A stretch of 37,725 bases of DNA. Origin: a virus. A model generated the notes under the pieces. It was not told the DNA's origin, made no database searches, and was given only the letters and a program-made list of their open reading frames with translations. Location: IMG/VR virus record IMGVR_UViG_3300010354_000230, positions 1-37,725 of that record. One strand, written 5' to 3'. This document shows positions 15,925 through 26,828 of this stretch, in pieces; the stretch's first letter is position 1; the number at the start of each line of letters is the position of its first letter. Position numbers and translations under genes: made by a program.

Positions 15925-18900
15925 TTATTTTTTAACTATTGTAACACTGAAGCCGAATGACTCAGAGAAACCAGTCCTTTTGTTATATATTAAGCTTAAA
16001 TCAAACGGATTCGTGTTAAGTGTTTTTGATGATACATTTTGATTTATTATTAAGCCAGCTGCAATCTTTTCTTGATCGGTCAACTCGGCTGTTGTATAAA
16101 TTGAACCAGTATTTTCTCGGGTTGATTTAACATAAAAGTCAATCTTACCTATTTTATATAAGCTTAGTATATTTAGATTAATGTAAGCATTGACATCATC
16201 ATCCAGTGTTGTAATGTCACCAAATCCAAATGCTACATTGACATATTTTTCAAACTGAGGTTTTATGTAACTAAATAAATACTCGGTTAATCTTTTTTGT
16301 ATAAACATATAGAATTGTACATACGGTATAGTTTCATTAACCATAAATGTACCGTCTGTCACGCCAGGAATATCAATAAAATCTTGTTGGTCAATAGTAG
16401 AGCGTGTAAATGTTTCTAATTTTATTTCCTGAGGTACTTTAAGATATTTAGAACCTAAGAAAGATTTCTTTTCTAACATGGATGCTGTACCTATCACAGA
16501 TTGGATCTTAGTCTTATCTATACTCTTAATAAAATAACCAGGCTCCCAGTTAGAAGAAAAAATGTAATAGTCTTTATAATCAATTCCAACTTCATTAATT
16601 AAAGGATATAGACTTAAGAATGCGCCATCAGTAGATAATTCTAATACCGTAGATGGATCTTCTTGATTTACTTTATGATAAAAATAATTCTTTAATAATC
16701 CAAAGGATTCGTGTGCACTATAAAATTGTGCATTTGCATATCTACATAAATTAAAAACTTTATACTTATACACATCATCAGGTATAGGATTACCTGTGTT
16801 CCCTGTTGTACCAGTATTTCCTGTTGTACCAGTATTTCCTGTTATGCCTGTATTTCCGGTATAATACCCATTATCAAAATCAACATCTGCATATGGGTCT
16901 CTAAAGAAAATGATATCCTTTGCCAATGGCTTAAACCAACCAGAATGTCTGGCAATTGGTGTAATGTTAGGTTTTTCTAATAATGATAAATCATAACCAA
17001 TAATATCAGTTAAGTTAAAAATTGTTGGTTTGTTTTGATCAGGAAGAATTCCCACGTAAACGGATTTAAGAATATCATCTTGTGCTCTCAATTGAATTGA
17101 AAAGGTTTGCGCAAGACTACCATCCGATGCAAGAACCTGATTTCCGTTAACATCTATTGTCTCATAAATGATATCCGGGTTTCCTAAATTAACATCATTA
17201 ATAATGTTAGCAAAACTAACGCCATCAAACGTATATGTATATCCATTAAAGCCTCCACCTATCACGGTGTACGGTATTGTCTTAAGATTACCAGTCGATG
17301 GTATCGGTGAAGGCAATGAAAAGGTAGCATTATTTTTTAATACTGTAGAAGCATATAATTCAGAATCAGATAAAATTCTTGATATTCCTTCTATTCTATA
17401 TGTATCACCCCCGATAGAAAACTCAATAGGATTAAACTGTCCGCTTACACCGATTGTAATATCTCTAATAAATCTAGTAGGATTTCCTAATGCGTCAGGA
17501 ACACCTTGTATTAAATATTGTCCAACCGACGGACTCCAAACAGAAGCAGCAAAACTTATAGCACCTTGCATTGTTGTATTTTCATACGAACCTTGTATAG
17601 GTGTACAATCAGACTGTGTTTGTATTGAACTATTAAGAGAATATAGAGAAGTTCTATCTATTGATTTACCGGTTGGATTTAAACATCCATTTTCAAATGA
17701 AACAAAGATTAGCATTACAACCGTTTTCCACTTATCATTTTTTATAAACTTAATTTGTCTTCTTGGCTTCCCTGGATCATTAGGAACCATCATAACAGAA
17801 AATCTATAATCATTAAATGCACCGTCTCGTATGTAAGATAATTTGGTTGCATTAAAATCTGGCTTATCATCACCAGATGATTTTGTTTTTGCTATGATTC
17901 TAACGCCTCTTAAAAAAGCTTCAGCAAAATTTAATTTATTACCACCAGAAAATCTACCATATCTTAGTTGTCTATCTATAAGATTAATAGTTGTTCCATT
18001 AACAAACCTATCCGCAATAAAATATTCATTAAAGAAGTTTTTATCAATTCTTTGAAATGTACCAGGTGTAGTTCCAACGGTATCGGTTGGTGCTTCATTA
18101 AAATAACTCCATGATGACTTAATGGCATCATTGGTAAAATATGAAGGGAATTCACATAAGTAATACCATTCATGACTAAATCCATCCGGTGATCTTCCGG
18201 TGTTCCAAACAGACGGTGCAAAATTATTAATACCAAAAGCAAGACTAAGATCTAATCGGTATGGATTATTCCTAACATCCGTACCATCATCATACCAACA
18301 CCACTTATTAATATAAGGTACAACTCTTGAAGCAACGGCCTGCTCCTTTAGGTAATTTTCTTCTAGTCTTTGATATTCAGATGTTACATCAACATCAGTA
18401 TTAATATCTGGATCAGAACCTTTTAATAATCCTATAAGATTTGCAAAACCACCTGCAGAATAAAAGCTTCTTATGTCAGGCCAATCACTTATACCAATAT
18501 AATCAAAAGAAGATCCAGTAACACCGGTAACACCAGTAGAAGGTGGCTCACCTTGATTGTATCTGCTGATTTCATAATTAAGTTCTCCTAAATGACTATA
18601 ACTATCATCATAAAAATCAAAATCAAAATCCCTTATTGGAAAAAACGAAAATCTACCAAATGTAGGAGTAAAGTCGGTGTACAGCGCAAGCTGTCCTGAA
18701 TTACTAATATCAATTTGACTCTCAATTAACCCTTCGGTTTTATTAGAGTTTGGATTACCTATTTGTGTACCGGTTTGACCTAAGTTTTTACTCCTATCTA
18801 AGGTGATGATAACATACTCATCTATTCCTCTATAACCAGTTTGAATACCGGATCTACTCTTAATAGGTTCTTCTAGGTAAGGAATCCAATCAGACACCGA

Positions 18901-20751
18901 AACAAACCCGCCTTTAGACTTAACATAACTTCCTTTTACAAATCTGTCTTGGTCACCAGATTTAACTTTGAGCAATGAATTCTTTGTATCCGTTCCTCCT
19001 ACAAAATTTGCATTCTGAGAAACCGCCGATGTTATTGGATAAGTTAATAAGCAGTCTTCTAATTCAGGGTATGCTATCCAAGAGACTGTGAAGTTAAGTC
19101 TATTAAATCTACTTCCGCCATATCTAGATTGAATATAAACGGTAGAGCCATTTATACTTGAATCAAAAAATTTATTTTCAGAATTGATACCGTATGTGAT
19201 TGCTTTATTAAGAGCTGATGCAATTTCTTCAGGAGTACCCGTTGGATTAAAGAAACTTTCAAATGAAGTTCCAGGACCAGATGTAAGGGATGTATTAGCA
19301 GATACTTGTCCTATTTGAATATTTCCATCATAAAAAGTTATAGATGCTCCAATAGGCACTTCTCCAAAAATATTAATATAAGAAGTGGCTTTGCCAAGCC
19401 CTGGTATTGTTTGATATGATGGGGCTACGGTATCTTGGCTTACTGAATTTACAGTAGATGTTACAGGAATATTTATTGAAGTTTGTACTGCATTAATAGG
19501 ATTGGCCATAGCAAAAGTATCAGGTTCATTATAACCTGCAAATGCTGATATGTCTAATTTTTTATCAAACAATCTTATCTGATTATTTCCCCAAACAGAT
19601 CCCTTCTTAACAGTATGAAATTGGTTATTTTTATCTTTAACATAAAAAATAGACTCAACTTCATTTACCCGACTAGGTGTAGGTAACCCAGTTACAGTCT
19701 TAACAGAAGACTGATCTAAATATAGTAATACTCCTCTTTCATTAGTAATTGTAAACGGTGTGTTTAGATATTGAGAAACTTGATCTATTGTTGAAATTTT
19801 TGGTAATTGAGTTTTTTCAATATTTTCATAAAAACCAGATCCTGATATCTTAAACGAACCTTCTTCTATTTCATTTACATAAAGTCCAAAGTATCTATTC
19901 ATGGAGTAATCATCTGCATAAGTATCGCTAAATAAAAACTCTAAGTTAATTAGGTTTGCTAATAAAACACCATTTCTTTGAAATCCTTGTGTTATGTAAT
20001 ATTCATTTTGAATAATTGATGCATCTTTAGTAATAAGATCATCATATGAATAACTGCCCGAAGAAGTAAAACCTCCATTAAAATATGATATGCCGTTCCA
20101 ACTAATAGGTTCATCCTGTCGCCAACTTATTGTTAATGGAGCCTTAGGAAATGAAGTCTGCTGTCTATATCTTCTAAGATAAGATCCTAATTTAGAGGTT
20201 TCTCTTAGATCAAAAGTTTTAATAGCAGTACAATTTTCTAAAACGAATTGAGAAAACTTTTCAGAAGTTTGAGCAAAAATATCTCCACTATCTGAGGAAT
20301 CGGCATTATAATTATTTACAGCCGATGGATTATCTAATCTAAATATTACAAAATAATTAGGTACTTGTTCATTTAACCAGAGCGGTGCAAGTATTCCCAG
20401 GTCTTCAGTATAAGACTCTGATGATATTGACCTAGTACCGTAAGAATAGAACATTTCATACTGTCCACTATATTGCGGTAAAACTGAAGTATCACCAAAT
20501 TCTTGAAATACCTGATATGCTAATTCTGTAGGAAATGAACCGTTTCTAAAAAATCTAAAAACATCTTGGTCATATGTTAATGTACCATCAATCTTAAATG
20601 CTTTAAATGATGAAGACGATAATTCCGTATTTGCACTGAATGACTCAAGATACAAACTATCCTCAGATACAATTAATTTTACATTCCCTGTTAATTTTGG
20701 ATTGGTACGTACTAAACTGTATGAAGCTTTATCAAATAAAGGCTCTGCCAT
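15925..20751 (-). CDS. Very large virion protein with Gly-X-Thr inserts
   Basis: 1608 aa, the largest gene in the window. Mostly beta-rich with many Tyr, Asn and Ser; no membrane segment. Collagen-like inserts interrupt it at about 737-749 (TGVTGVTGSS) and about 1296-1319 (TGNTGITGNTGTTGNTG), between what look like separate domains. The segment after the second insert (to 1608) is conserved-looking and mixed alpha/beta. I recognise no enzymatic motif. Its place, downstream of the gp6/gp7-type genes and before the fibre-like gene, indicates a baseplate-periphery or long-fibre component. The start follows a 71-nt gap with competing hairpins and a GAATAAATAAAA stretch. Confidence 0.6.
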   Translation of the reverse strand: MAEPLFDKASYSLVRTNPKLTGNVKLIVSEDSLYLESFSANTELSSSSFKAFKIDGTLTYDQDVFRFFRNGSFPTELAYQVFQEFGDTSVLPQYSGQYEMFYSYGTRSISSESYTEDLGILAPLWLNEQVPNYFVIFRLDNPSAVNNYNADSSDSGDIFAQTSEKFSQFVLENCTAIKTFDLRETSKLGSYLRRYRQQTSFPKAPLTISWRQDEPISWNGISYFNGGFTSSGSYSYDDLITKDASIIQNEYYITQGFQRNGVLLANLINLEFLFSDTYADDYSMNRYFGLYVNEIEEGSFKISGSGFYENIEKTQLPKISTIDQVSQYLNTPFTITNERGVLLYLDQSSVKTVTGLPTPSRVNEVESIFYVKDKNNQFHTVKKGSVWGNNQIRLFDKKLDISAFAGYNEPDTFAMANPINAVQTSINIPVTSTVNSVSQDTVAPSYQTIPGLGKATSYINIFGEVPIGASITFYDGNIQIGQVSANTSLTSGPGTSFESFFNPTGTPEEIASALNKAITYGINSENKFFDSSINGSTVYIQSRYGGSRFNRLNFTVSWIAYPELEDCLLTYPITSAVSQNANFVGGTDTKNSLLKVKSGDQDRFVKGSYVKSKGGFVSVSDWIPYLEEPIKSRSGIQTGYRGIDEYVIITLDRSKNLGQTGTQIGNPNSNKTEGLIESQIDISNSGQLALYTDFTPTFGRFSFFPIRDFDFDFYDDSYSHLGELNYEISRYNQGEPPSTGVTGVTGSSFDYIGISDWPDIRSFYSAGGFANLIGLLKGSDPDINTDVDVTSEYQRLEENYLKEQAVASRVVPYINKWCWYDDGTDVRNNPYRLDLSLAFGINNFAPSVWNTGRSPDGFSHEWYYLCEFPSYFTNDAIKSSWSYFNEAPTDTVGTTPGTFQRIDKNFFNEYFIADRFVNGTTINLIDRQLRYGRFSGGNKLNFAEAFLRGVRIIAKTKSSGDDKPDFNATKLSYIRDGAFNDYRFSVMMVPNDPGKPRRQIKFIKNDKWKTVVMLIFVSFENGCLNPTGKSIDRTSLYSLNSSIQTQSDCTPIQGSYENTTMQGAISFAASVWSPSVGQYLIQGVPDALGNPTRFIRDITIGVSGQFNPIEFSIGGDTYRIEGISRILSDSELYASTVLKNNATFSLPSPIPSTGNLKTIPYTVIGGGFNGYTYTFDGVSFANIINDVNLGNPDIIYETIDVNGNQVLASDGSLAQTFSIQLRAQDDILKSVYVGILPDQNKPTIFNLTDIIGYDLSLLEKPNITPIARHSGWFKPLAKDIIFFRDPYADVDFDNGYYTGNTGITGNTGTTGNTGTTGNTGNPIPDDVYKYKVFNLCRYANAQFYSAHESFGLLKNYFYHKVNQEDPSTVLELSTDGAFLSLYPLINEVGIDYKDYYIFSSNWEPGYFIKSIDKTKIQSVIGTASMLEKKSFLGSKYLKVPQEIKLETFTRSTIDQQDFIDIPGVTDGTFMVNETIPYVQFYMFIQKRLTEYLFSYIKPQFEKYVNVAFGFGDITTLDDDVNAYINLNILSLYKIGKIDFYVKSTRENTGSIYTTAELTDQEKIAAGLIINQNVSSKTLNTNPFDLSLIYNKRTGFSESFGFSVTIVKK
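16796..16862 (-). repeat. 18-bp tandem repeat encoding Gly-X-Thr triplets
   Basis: Two perfect 18-bp copies (16802-16819 and 16820-16837) and a third diverged one (16838-16855) lie inside the 1608-aa gene. The unit is six codons long, so gain or loss of copies keeps the frame and only changes the length of the collagen-like linker. Confidence 0.8.
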
Positions 20752-20776
20752 CTAATTTTCACTTTTTTTATTTATT

Positions 20777-20817
20777 CACTAAATGATTAGTGAAAACCAG
20801 ATAATAAACCTAATCAT
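20777..20817 (-). other. Overlapping inverted repeats in gap
   Basis: In the gap between two large structural genes an 8-bp perfect inverted repeat (ATGATTAG at 20783-20790, CTAATCAT at 20810-20817) shares one arm with a 6-bp hairpin (CACTAA-ATGA-TTAGTG at 20777-20792). The two structures exclude each other. There is no T-tract, so this is not a standard terminator; a weak attenuator or mRNA-processing site is possible. Confidence 0.4.
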
Positions 20818-20822
20818 AGGTA

Positions 20823-23800
20823 TTATGTTAAGTTTCCTATAGTTAAACCTCCTTGAACTATACCACCGGATTTAACGGTTTGATTAACCTTAGTTTCTAT
20901 TACACTTGGTCTAAGTTGTGATATTACCTTTTCTAAATCACCAAGACCTTTAGTTACGGATATTGATGGGAATACGTCAATGCTGAGATTATCAGACTTA
21001 TATTTAGCAAATATTTCAATATCATATTGATAAACATTATCGGCATTAGGCCAAATATCAAATCCTATTTTCTTAGAATAGGTAAGATTAGTAATTGCAC
21101 CAGTAGAATCACCAGCAACATTACCTAATCCCCCTGTAGAACCAGATCCTGTTCCAAAGTAGTCTGTCATTCTATACTGGAAAACCATTGGTACATTTAT
21201 AGAATTTTGACTTCCAAATTGTACTAATCTTTCTGATAGAACAGAATCACCGTTTACTTGTATCATTTCATGATCATCTGTTGAAATGAACAGATATGAA
21301 CCACACGTTTGCTTTCCTAATAAATATTGATCAAATGAATCAAATGATGTTTTTGTATTTCTAGAATAATTTACAAAGTTAGGATTTGCAGGATTACTTA
21401 ATACAGGAATATATGTTAATGTTGGACTTGCTTGGAGAGTTTGTCCTGTATTAAAGTTTATTATTGTTGAGGCTAAAGAAGTTAGATCAGCTACATTTTC
21501 ATTTAAGTAAATTGATTGTTGCTTTCCTTTCGGTTGATCAGATGCTAACGGTATAAATTTAGATTGTCTAAACAATACACGGGCGGTTCCGTTTCCACCG
21601 CCACCAGCAGTACAATTAATTGGGCCTCCTAATGAAGCAGGTAATGTCGTAGTATCGCCTGTCATATAAATGTAAGCATTCCTATATGCAGCATATGAAG
21701 CAACCCAAGGATGATTAATATGTACCTCTATACTATTATCGCCCTGCGGTAAATCATATGAACCTGCTGTTGTAGGATTACCTGATGCATCAAATCCGCC
21801 ACCCCAAATAAATTGGCCTGCGGTTATTGATGTAGAAAAGTTATCTTTTATAAAAAAGTTTTCACATGTATCAAGATTAAATGTGTAATCATCATCAGGA
21901 TTAATGTAATTATAAAAAGTTTCTTCTGATGAAACGTCTCTAAATCTTGAGAATATAAACTGGTTTTTATTTTGAGCAGATTGGAAAGGGGCCAATGATA
22001 TGTCTTGTCCAAACTTACTTGTTGATGTAACGGTTGGATTAGTTAAAATAAGAGGTACGAGATCATACTTACGAATAGTATTATAATCACTATCATTGGT
22101 TTCAAATGTTGCTCTATTACTACTTTGATTTACAGCACTATTATCAAGCCATGAATACGTTGCAGGTAAAATAACCGAACCGTTGGCCGCCTCACTATTT
22201 GTATATCCTGGTGATTCTGATTGTTTAACCATGCGGGTACGAGAACCTGCAATTCTTGCGATTAATCTCAATGCGGTTTGTTCAGCATTTGCAATATTAA
22301 TAAAGAATGTTTTTGTAACAATAGCACCACGAGGATCATCGAGGTCCTTAACCTCATTAAAGTAAAACCCAGCAAATACTTTGGTTGAAGAATTCCTCTT
22401 AACATTAATGGTATTACCCTGATCGTCTATTAATGTAACAACAAGTTCACCAGCAGCCTTTCTAAGTATTTCAGAAAATTCATCAAGCCTTGCTTGCATT
22501 TCAACTAATTTTGAAAACAGATCAACGGGGGTTTGGTTTTCTGATAAGAACCCAGATGATATAACTGTGGATGTATGAGCAAAATATTTTTCATTTGCAG
22601 TAAATGAACTACTTAAGTGTTCGTCAATTCCTTTTGCTCTAAGACTTTCTTCAAGATTTACTTTTGCAATGTCCTGTTTATTCTGATTAAGAATTGCTTC
22701 AACTGCATTATCAGAACTTAAGTCAGCTGGGAACTCAACGCGTATTGCATCTGACCAATCACTCTCCAACGGATTAGATGGCCACCCTGCCTCTGAGATT
22801 GACTTAACCTGTACTTCTAATATTTCACCCTTTCTGATAGCTATATCTAATTGGTTAATATTTACAGCATCAGCATTATCAACATTAATAGGATCCCATT
22901 GGTATAAACCAGTGATAGGATTCTTTGATCTAGGACGAAGTACACTTTCAACTATTTCATAATTAGAAAATGCACCTTGACTTTTACTAGTACCGTCGGT
23001 AAAAGTAAATTGATCTACGGGATTTGCTGCACCGTCTGGGGAAAGATATCTATATCTTATCTTAAATTTAACAATAGACTGTGGACCTGTTGCAGGTGTT
23101 GATTTTTCCTGCGGCATCGGCCAAAAACCTCTTGCTCTATATTTAGGTGCAATGCTTGCAACAGAGTTATCTTTACTGCTTGCATCAATCTCTTTTACTA
23201 TAGATGCATATAATTCAGCCTGAGTACTTCTATCTGTTATTAATCCTTGTAAAGCATTTTTATCAGCATCTCTTTCAACATTAGTATTATAGTTTGTTGT
23301 TTGAATCTTTGTTCTATACTGAGATATTGCTGTATCTAATTCTTTTAATGAAGATGATATTGTATTCTTTTGATTATTAAGATCCTGAAGTTTTACAATG
23401 GCATCTGAATTAGTTACCTGGCCATTTACCAAAGCAACCTTAAAATCGGTTGAAGATAAAACCGGTGCATTAGGAATTAAACCTTCCCTCGTGGTAGGTA
23501 ACTTATCCTGGGCAAACGATAATAAAAATCTTCCAAAGTCAACGGCAGATTTTTGATAATATTCTGCTAATGTTTGCTGAGCCCCGTCCGCAGATATAGT
23601 GGTTAAATTATTAGTATAAAATCCTGCACCAGGAGACCAATTAACAGAAGGTATCTTTGAATCAGGATCAATCGGTTTAATAAAGGTAACACAGCGTTCA
23701 TCAAATCCAACCGTAACATCTACTTGAACATTATCATTAAGAGATGATCCAACTTTAAGAACATCAGCGCCAATTCTAATTGCCTTTGTTCCTTCAACTA

Positions 23801-24674
23801 AATCAAGAATTACTGAATTAGTACTGGTATCAACACTCTTAACAATGTATCTTGTATCTACTGGGTTTGAAACAACCTCTATGCTGTCTCCTACTTTTAA
23901 CTGAACTGTATCAGGAAAATCTGCTAATGAGTCAGTATAAAATATCTTATTAAGTTTATACGATTTCTTTTGAGAGGTAACAGAAACACCATTAACCTCT
24001 TCGGTAAAAGAAATGTCAGATATTCTAGTTACGCTAAAATTTCCAGTATATCTTTTTGATCTAGGAGGAAGATCAACAACAGCTTCATCTAAAACATACG
24101 AGATGTTTCTCTCAACGATTTGCTGTAAGAATGTAATATAGTTAATGTCAGATCTTCCGTTAAATGTGTTATCAAAAAACTGAACTTTAGACTGGGTATT
24201 GGTATCTAATATGTATCTTTGAACAATTGCTTTTTCAGTATCAATAGGTACCTGGCCAGTCAAATCAAATGAAATGTATAATAGAGGATTAATTAACTCT
24301 TCAAAAAACCAATTAGGTTTTATGTTGAATTGATTAATTGAATTAATAGAGGTTAAGTTAGGGGCCTCAGATGGTAATTTAGCCAATACTAATTTTCTAA
24401 ATGTACCATCAGCAAGCCTAACAGAACTGGACCCTCCACCTACATTAGTTATAGTATTAATGTTATTATCTAATCTGGTTATCGAGTTCTTTAAAAATCC
24501 AAAAGACGGTATAGTTAAACGTGATAATGTTCCATCCTCGTTTTGAATATTTATTGTAACTGACTCCTGGCTTGATGTGATTGCCTGATTCACTCTTTCA
24601 AAGCTCTCTAATGAATTATTAAAGAGTCTTAAAAGTTCAGGTAACAGTGTTGATATTGAATTTTGTTCAGCCAT
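20823..24674 (-). CDS. Large baseplate-associated virion protein with FnIII-like domain
   Basis: 1283 aa. N-terminal helices (about 1-45) are followed by beta-rich regions. A helical coiled-coil stretch lies at about 425-480 (LNNQKNTISSSLKELDTAIS onward). Residues about 530-650 look like a fibronectin type III-like domain (VKFKIRYRYLSPDGA ... EVQVKSISEAGWPSNP ... DWSDAIRVEFP). A second short coiled coil lies near 718-745. The rest is beta-rich. No catalytic motif. Fibronectin-like domains are common in tail proteins, where they bind carbohydrate or act as spacers. The gene is 21 bases from the preceding 703-aa gene. Specific T4 counterpart not assignable. Confidence 0.55.
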   Translation of the reverse strand: MAEQNSISTLLPELLRLFNNSLESFERVNQAITSSQESVTINIQNEDGTLSRLTIPSFGFLKNSITRLDNNINTITNVGGGSSSVRLADGTFRKLVLAKLPSEAPNLTSINSINQFNIKPNWFFEELINPLLYISFDLTGQVPIDTEKAIVQRYILDTNTQSKVQFFDNTFNGRSDINYITFLQQIVERNISYVLDEAVVDLPPRSKRYTGNFSVTRISDISFTEEVNGVSVTSQKKSYKLNKIFYTDSLADFPDTVQLKVGDSIEVVSNPVDTRYIVKSVDTSTNSVILDLVEGTKAIRIGADVLKVGSSLNDNVQVDVTVGFDERCVTFIKPIDPDSKIPSVNWSPGAGFYTNNLTTISADGAQQTLAEYYQKSAVDFGRFLLSFAQDKLPTTREGLIPNAPVLSSTDFKVALVNGQVTNSDAIVKLQDLNNQKNTISSSLKELDTAISQYRTKIQTTNYNTNVERDADKNALQGLITDRSTQAELYASIVKEIDASSKDNSVASIAPKYRARGFWPMPQEKSTPATGPQSIVKFKIRYRYLSPDGAANPVDQFTFTDGTSKSQGAFSNYEIVESVLRPRSKNPITGLYQWDPINVDNADAVNINQLDIAIRKGEILEVQVKSISEAGWPSNPLESDWSDAIRVEFPADLSSDNAVEAILNQNKQDIAKVNLEESLRAKGIDEHLSSSFTANEKYFAHTSTVISSGFLSENQTPVDLFSKLVEMQARLDEFSEILRKAAGELVVTLIDDQGNTINVKRNSSTKVFAGFYFNEVKDLDDPRGAIVTKTFFINIANAEQTALRLIARIAGSRTRMVKQSESPGYTNSEAANGSVILPATYSWLDNSAVNQSSNRATFETNDSDYNTIRKYDLVPLILTNPTVTSTSKFGQDISLAPFQSAQNKNQFIFSRFRDVSSEETFYNYINPDDDYTFNLDTCENFFIKDNFSTSITAGQFIWGGGFDASGNPTTAGSYDLPQGDNSIEVHINHPWVASYAAYRNAYIYMTGDTTTLPASLGGPINCTAGGGGNGTARVLFRQSKFIPLASDQPKGKQQSIYLNENVADLTSLASTIINFNTGQTLQASPTLTYIPVLSNPANPNFVNYSRNTKTSFDSFDQYLLGKQTCGSYLFISTDDHEMIQVNGDSVLSERLVQFGSQNSINVPMVFQYRMTDYFGTGSGSTGGLGNVAGDSTGAITNLTYSKKIGFDIWPNADNVYQYDIEIFAKYKSDNLSIDVFPSISVTKGLGDLEKVISQLRPSVIETKVNQTVKSGGIVQGGLTIGNLT

Positions 24675-24695
24675 TTAATTAGATACTTTTATTAT

Positions 24696-26807
24696 TTATT
24701 TGATGATATCATACACAAAATTAAGCACGCCTTGCTCTGTGCAAATTAATTCAATAATAGGTCTAGTTGTAATTTCATTATTTGGAATATTAGCAATCGT
24801 AACACCATAAACCCCTTGATTTAGCCTATTTAACGAATCGGTATAAACTTTAATATTCTTTGAAGAAATATTTAAGTTATCATTAAATGTAAGTCTTATT
24901 GTTTGTCCAGTTTTCCACTGAATATCGGAATCGTCAATGTAAATTAATAAATCTCCACCTGCAGTGTTTATTGTACTTAACCTTAACATATTAGTAAATG
25001 TCTCTAAGGAAGCATATGCTTTAGGAGAAATCACGTTTAGATCAAGTGGATTATTTGTAGTAATCTCATTGCCATTTTCATCAAATGGAATCATAAATGT
25101 ATACTGTTGTGTAACCGAATCAACTCTAACCTGATTAGGTGTATTCCTATTTAATGATATTCCAGGACCTGGTCTTAGTACATCGGTATTATACTGTAAT
25201 GTTGTTGAAACATTTCCATTTGCAAGAGATTGTATTTCATCAGCATTTTTTGCAATCAGATCCAAAAGAGTTGCCCCGTTTGCCATCGATAATGATGCAT
25301 TATTAAATTGCTGCTGTAAGCTATTAATTTGTTGTTGTAAAGAAGTAGAGTTAGATAATGCATCTATTGTATTTTCTAATCCCTGTACTCTTTGTTCTAA
25401 TGAACCTATCTCTAACTGTTGTCTTTGGAATATTTTAGCTGATTCCTGCAATTGAGCAGTGGCCTCAGAGAAAAGACCCATTGAGAACGTATTATAATCA
25501 TTGATAATTGTATCAATACCAGCTGTTCCTGGTGATGCATCAAATCTTAAATTAATCTTAAACCCATAACTATTACCATTTTGCCCAGTAACTCTATTAG
25601 GCTTAAACTTAGGATATCTCTGAATGTATCCACCGTCAACGGTAGGTGTAATATTATCTAATAGTAAAATACCATATAAGTTAGTAACTGTGTTTGCAGA
25701 GTTACTTAAATCTACTAGGTCATAATAAACCAAGACCGCATTAAATTCAAATGTGGTTGCAAGATCAATTCCATTAAATTGTGAAATTGTTGAAATAGTA
25801 GGATCTTCAATTATTTGCTGATAATGCGAAGGATTAAAATCTAAACTAATACCATCAAGTTTACTTCTACGATATGCAGATCCGCTAAATCCTGCAGGAC
25901 TTCCATAATCAGTAGGATACTTTCTTATATCAACATTCGTTGAATTTGTAAAGGTAGTAGGCTCTGTGAAATATGCATCAATCGTACTAGGAGGAGTTGT
26001 TTCATTCATCCAGTTCGCATTAGGATCAGTATATCCAGCAGGACCTGCTCCTAATAGAGGTTGATCATAATCATAGAATGCAAAAATATCCAAACCTTGC
26101 GGATGGATCGTATTAGAATTTCTTCCTAAGATATATTCGCTAGGACCTTGAATTCTTAATCCCGGTTGATAATTATTGTCAGAAAGAGATTGGAATAAAA
26201 CAGTAGGTGTATTTCCTACCTCGGTTGGAACATTAATATAAAGTTCGGTATAGGCCTCGCCTGCTTTATCTACATTATTTACAATATCAATCTCTCCTAA
26301 GTATTTGACTACTCTTCTGTATTGAACTGTACCACTTAGTACTTCATCTTCTTCTACAAATAGAGTACCGGCCGATCCGCTTTTTTCAAGATTAGTAGCA
26401 GTTCTAAATCTGATTGCTCCAGTCTCTTTAAGCCACTTAAAAAATACACGTTCGGTTACTGTTCTTCTAACCGTGTTATCATAACCTGAATTACTTAGTA
26501 TTAATTCCTCTAGATTAAGTGCATAATTTTGAAAGCTCTCTGCCCAGTTAACATTTGGATCCCCCTTTAACCCACCGTTTTGAATCATACCATCAATGGT
26601 ATCAAACTGCATATAGTTTTGATAATTACTAAAGGTGGACGGATCCAACCTATCAAAGTCTGGTATATTAAGAAGTGCAAACTTAGAAAAGACCAATCTA
26701 AGATTCTCATTATTAAGAGTCTTTGAGAGGTCTCTTGCTGCTGAAGAGAAGGTATAAAACGTTCCCCCGTCTGCTTGTGGTGTTTTAATTAAAGGCGTTG
26801 TGGCCAT
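24696..26807 (-). CDS. Virion/baseplate protein with central coiled coil
   Basis: 703 aa. The N-terminal 90 residues contain FYTFSSAARDLSKTLNNENL and FALLNIPDF, a pattern compatible with an attachment domain. A coiled coil occupies about 442-500, ending Gln-rich (LQQQINSLQQQFNN), so it is probably a trimer. The C-terminal 180 residues are beta-rich. Its position two genes after the gp7-like gene raises the possibility of a gp8-like wedge protein, but it is twice the length of T4 gp8 and I see no decisive motif; a fibre-attachment protein is equally possible. Confidence 0.5.
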   Translation of the reverse strand: MATTPLIKTPQADGGTFYTFSSAARDLSKTLNNENLRLVFSKFALLNIPDFDRLDPSTFSNYQNYMQFDTIDGMIQNGGLKGDPNVNWAESFQNYALNLEELILSNSGYDNTVRRTVTERVFFKWLKETGAIRFRTATNLEKSGSAGTLFVEEDEVLSGTVQYRRVVKYLGEIDIVNNVDKAGEAYTELYINVPTEVGNTPTVLFQSLSDNNYQPGLRIQGPSEYILGRNSNTIHPQGLDIFAFYDYDQPLLGAGPAGYTDPNANWMNETTPPSTIDAYFTEPTTFTNSTNVDIRKYPTDYGSPAGFSGSAYRRSKLDGISLDFNPSHYQQIIEDPTISTISQFNGIDLATTFEFNAVLVYYDLVDLSNSANTVTNLYGILLLDNITPTVDGGYIQRYPKFKPNRVTGQNGNSYGFKINLRFDASPGTAGIDTIINDYNTFSMGLFSEATAQLQESAKIFQRQQLEIGSLEQRVQGLENTIDALSNSTSLQQQINSLQQQFNNASLSMANGATLLDLIAKNADEIQSLANGNVSTTLQYNTDVLRPGPGISLNRNTPNQVRVDSVTQQYTFMIPFDENGNEITTNNPLDLNVISPKAYASLETFTNMLRLSTINTAGGDLLIYIDDSDIQWKTGQTIRLTFNDNLNISSKNIKVYTDSLNRLNQGVYGVTIANIPNNEITTRPIIELICTEQGVLNFVYDIIK

Positions 26808-26828
26808 CTATGTCTTATTAGTTTTTTA

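Noticed and set aside
17168-17809. A 213-codon open frame on the plus strand
   Set aside because: It lies fully inside the 1608-aa gene on the opposite strand, has no promoter-like element or ribosome site, and its protein is low in recognisable structure. It is a shadow of the codon pattern.
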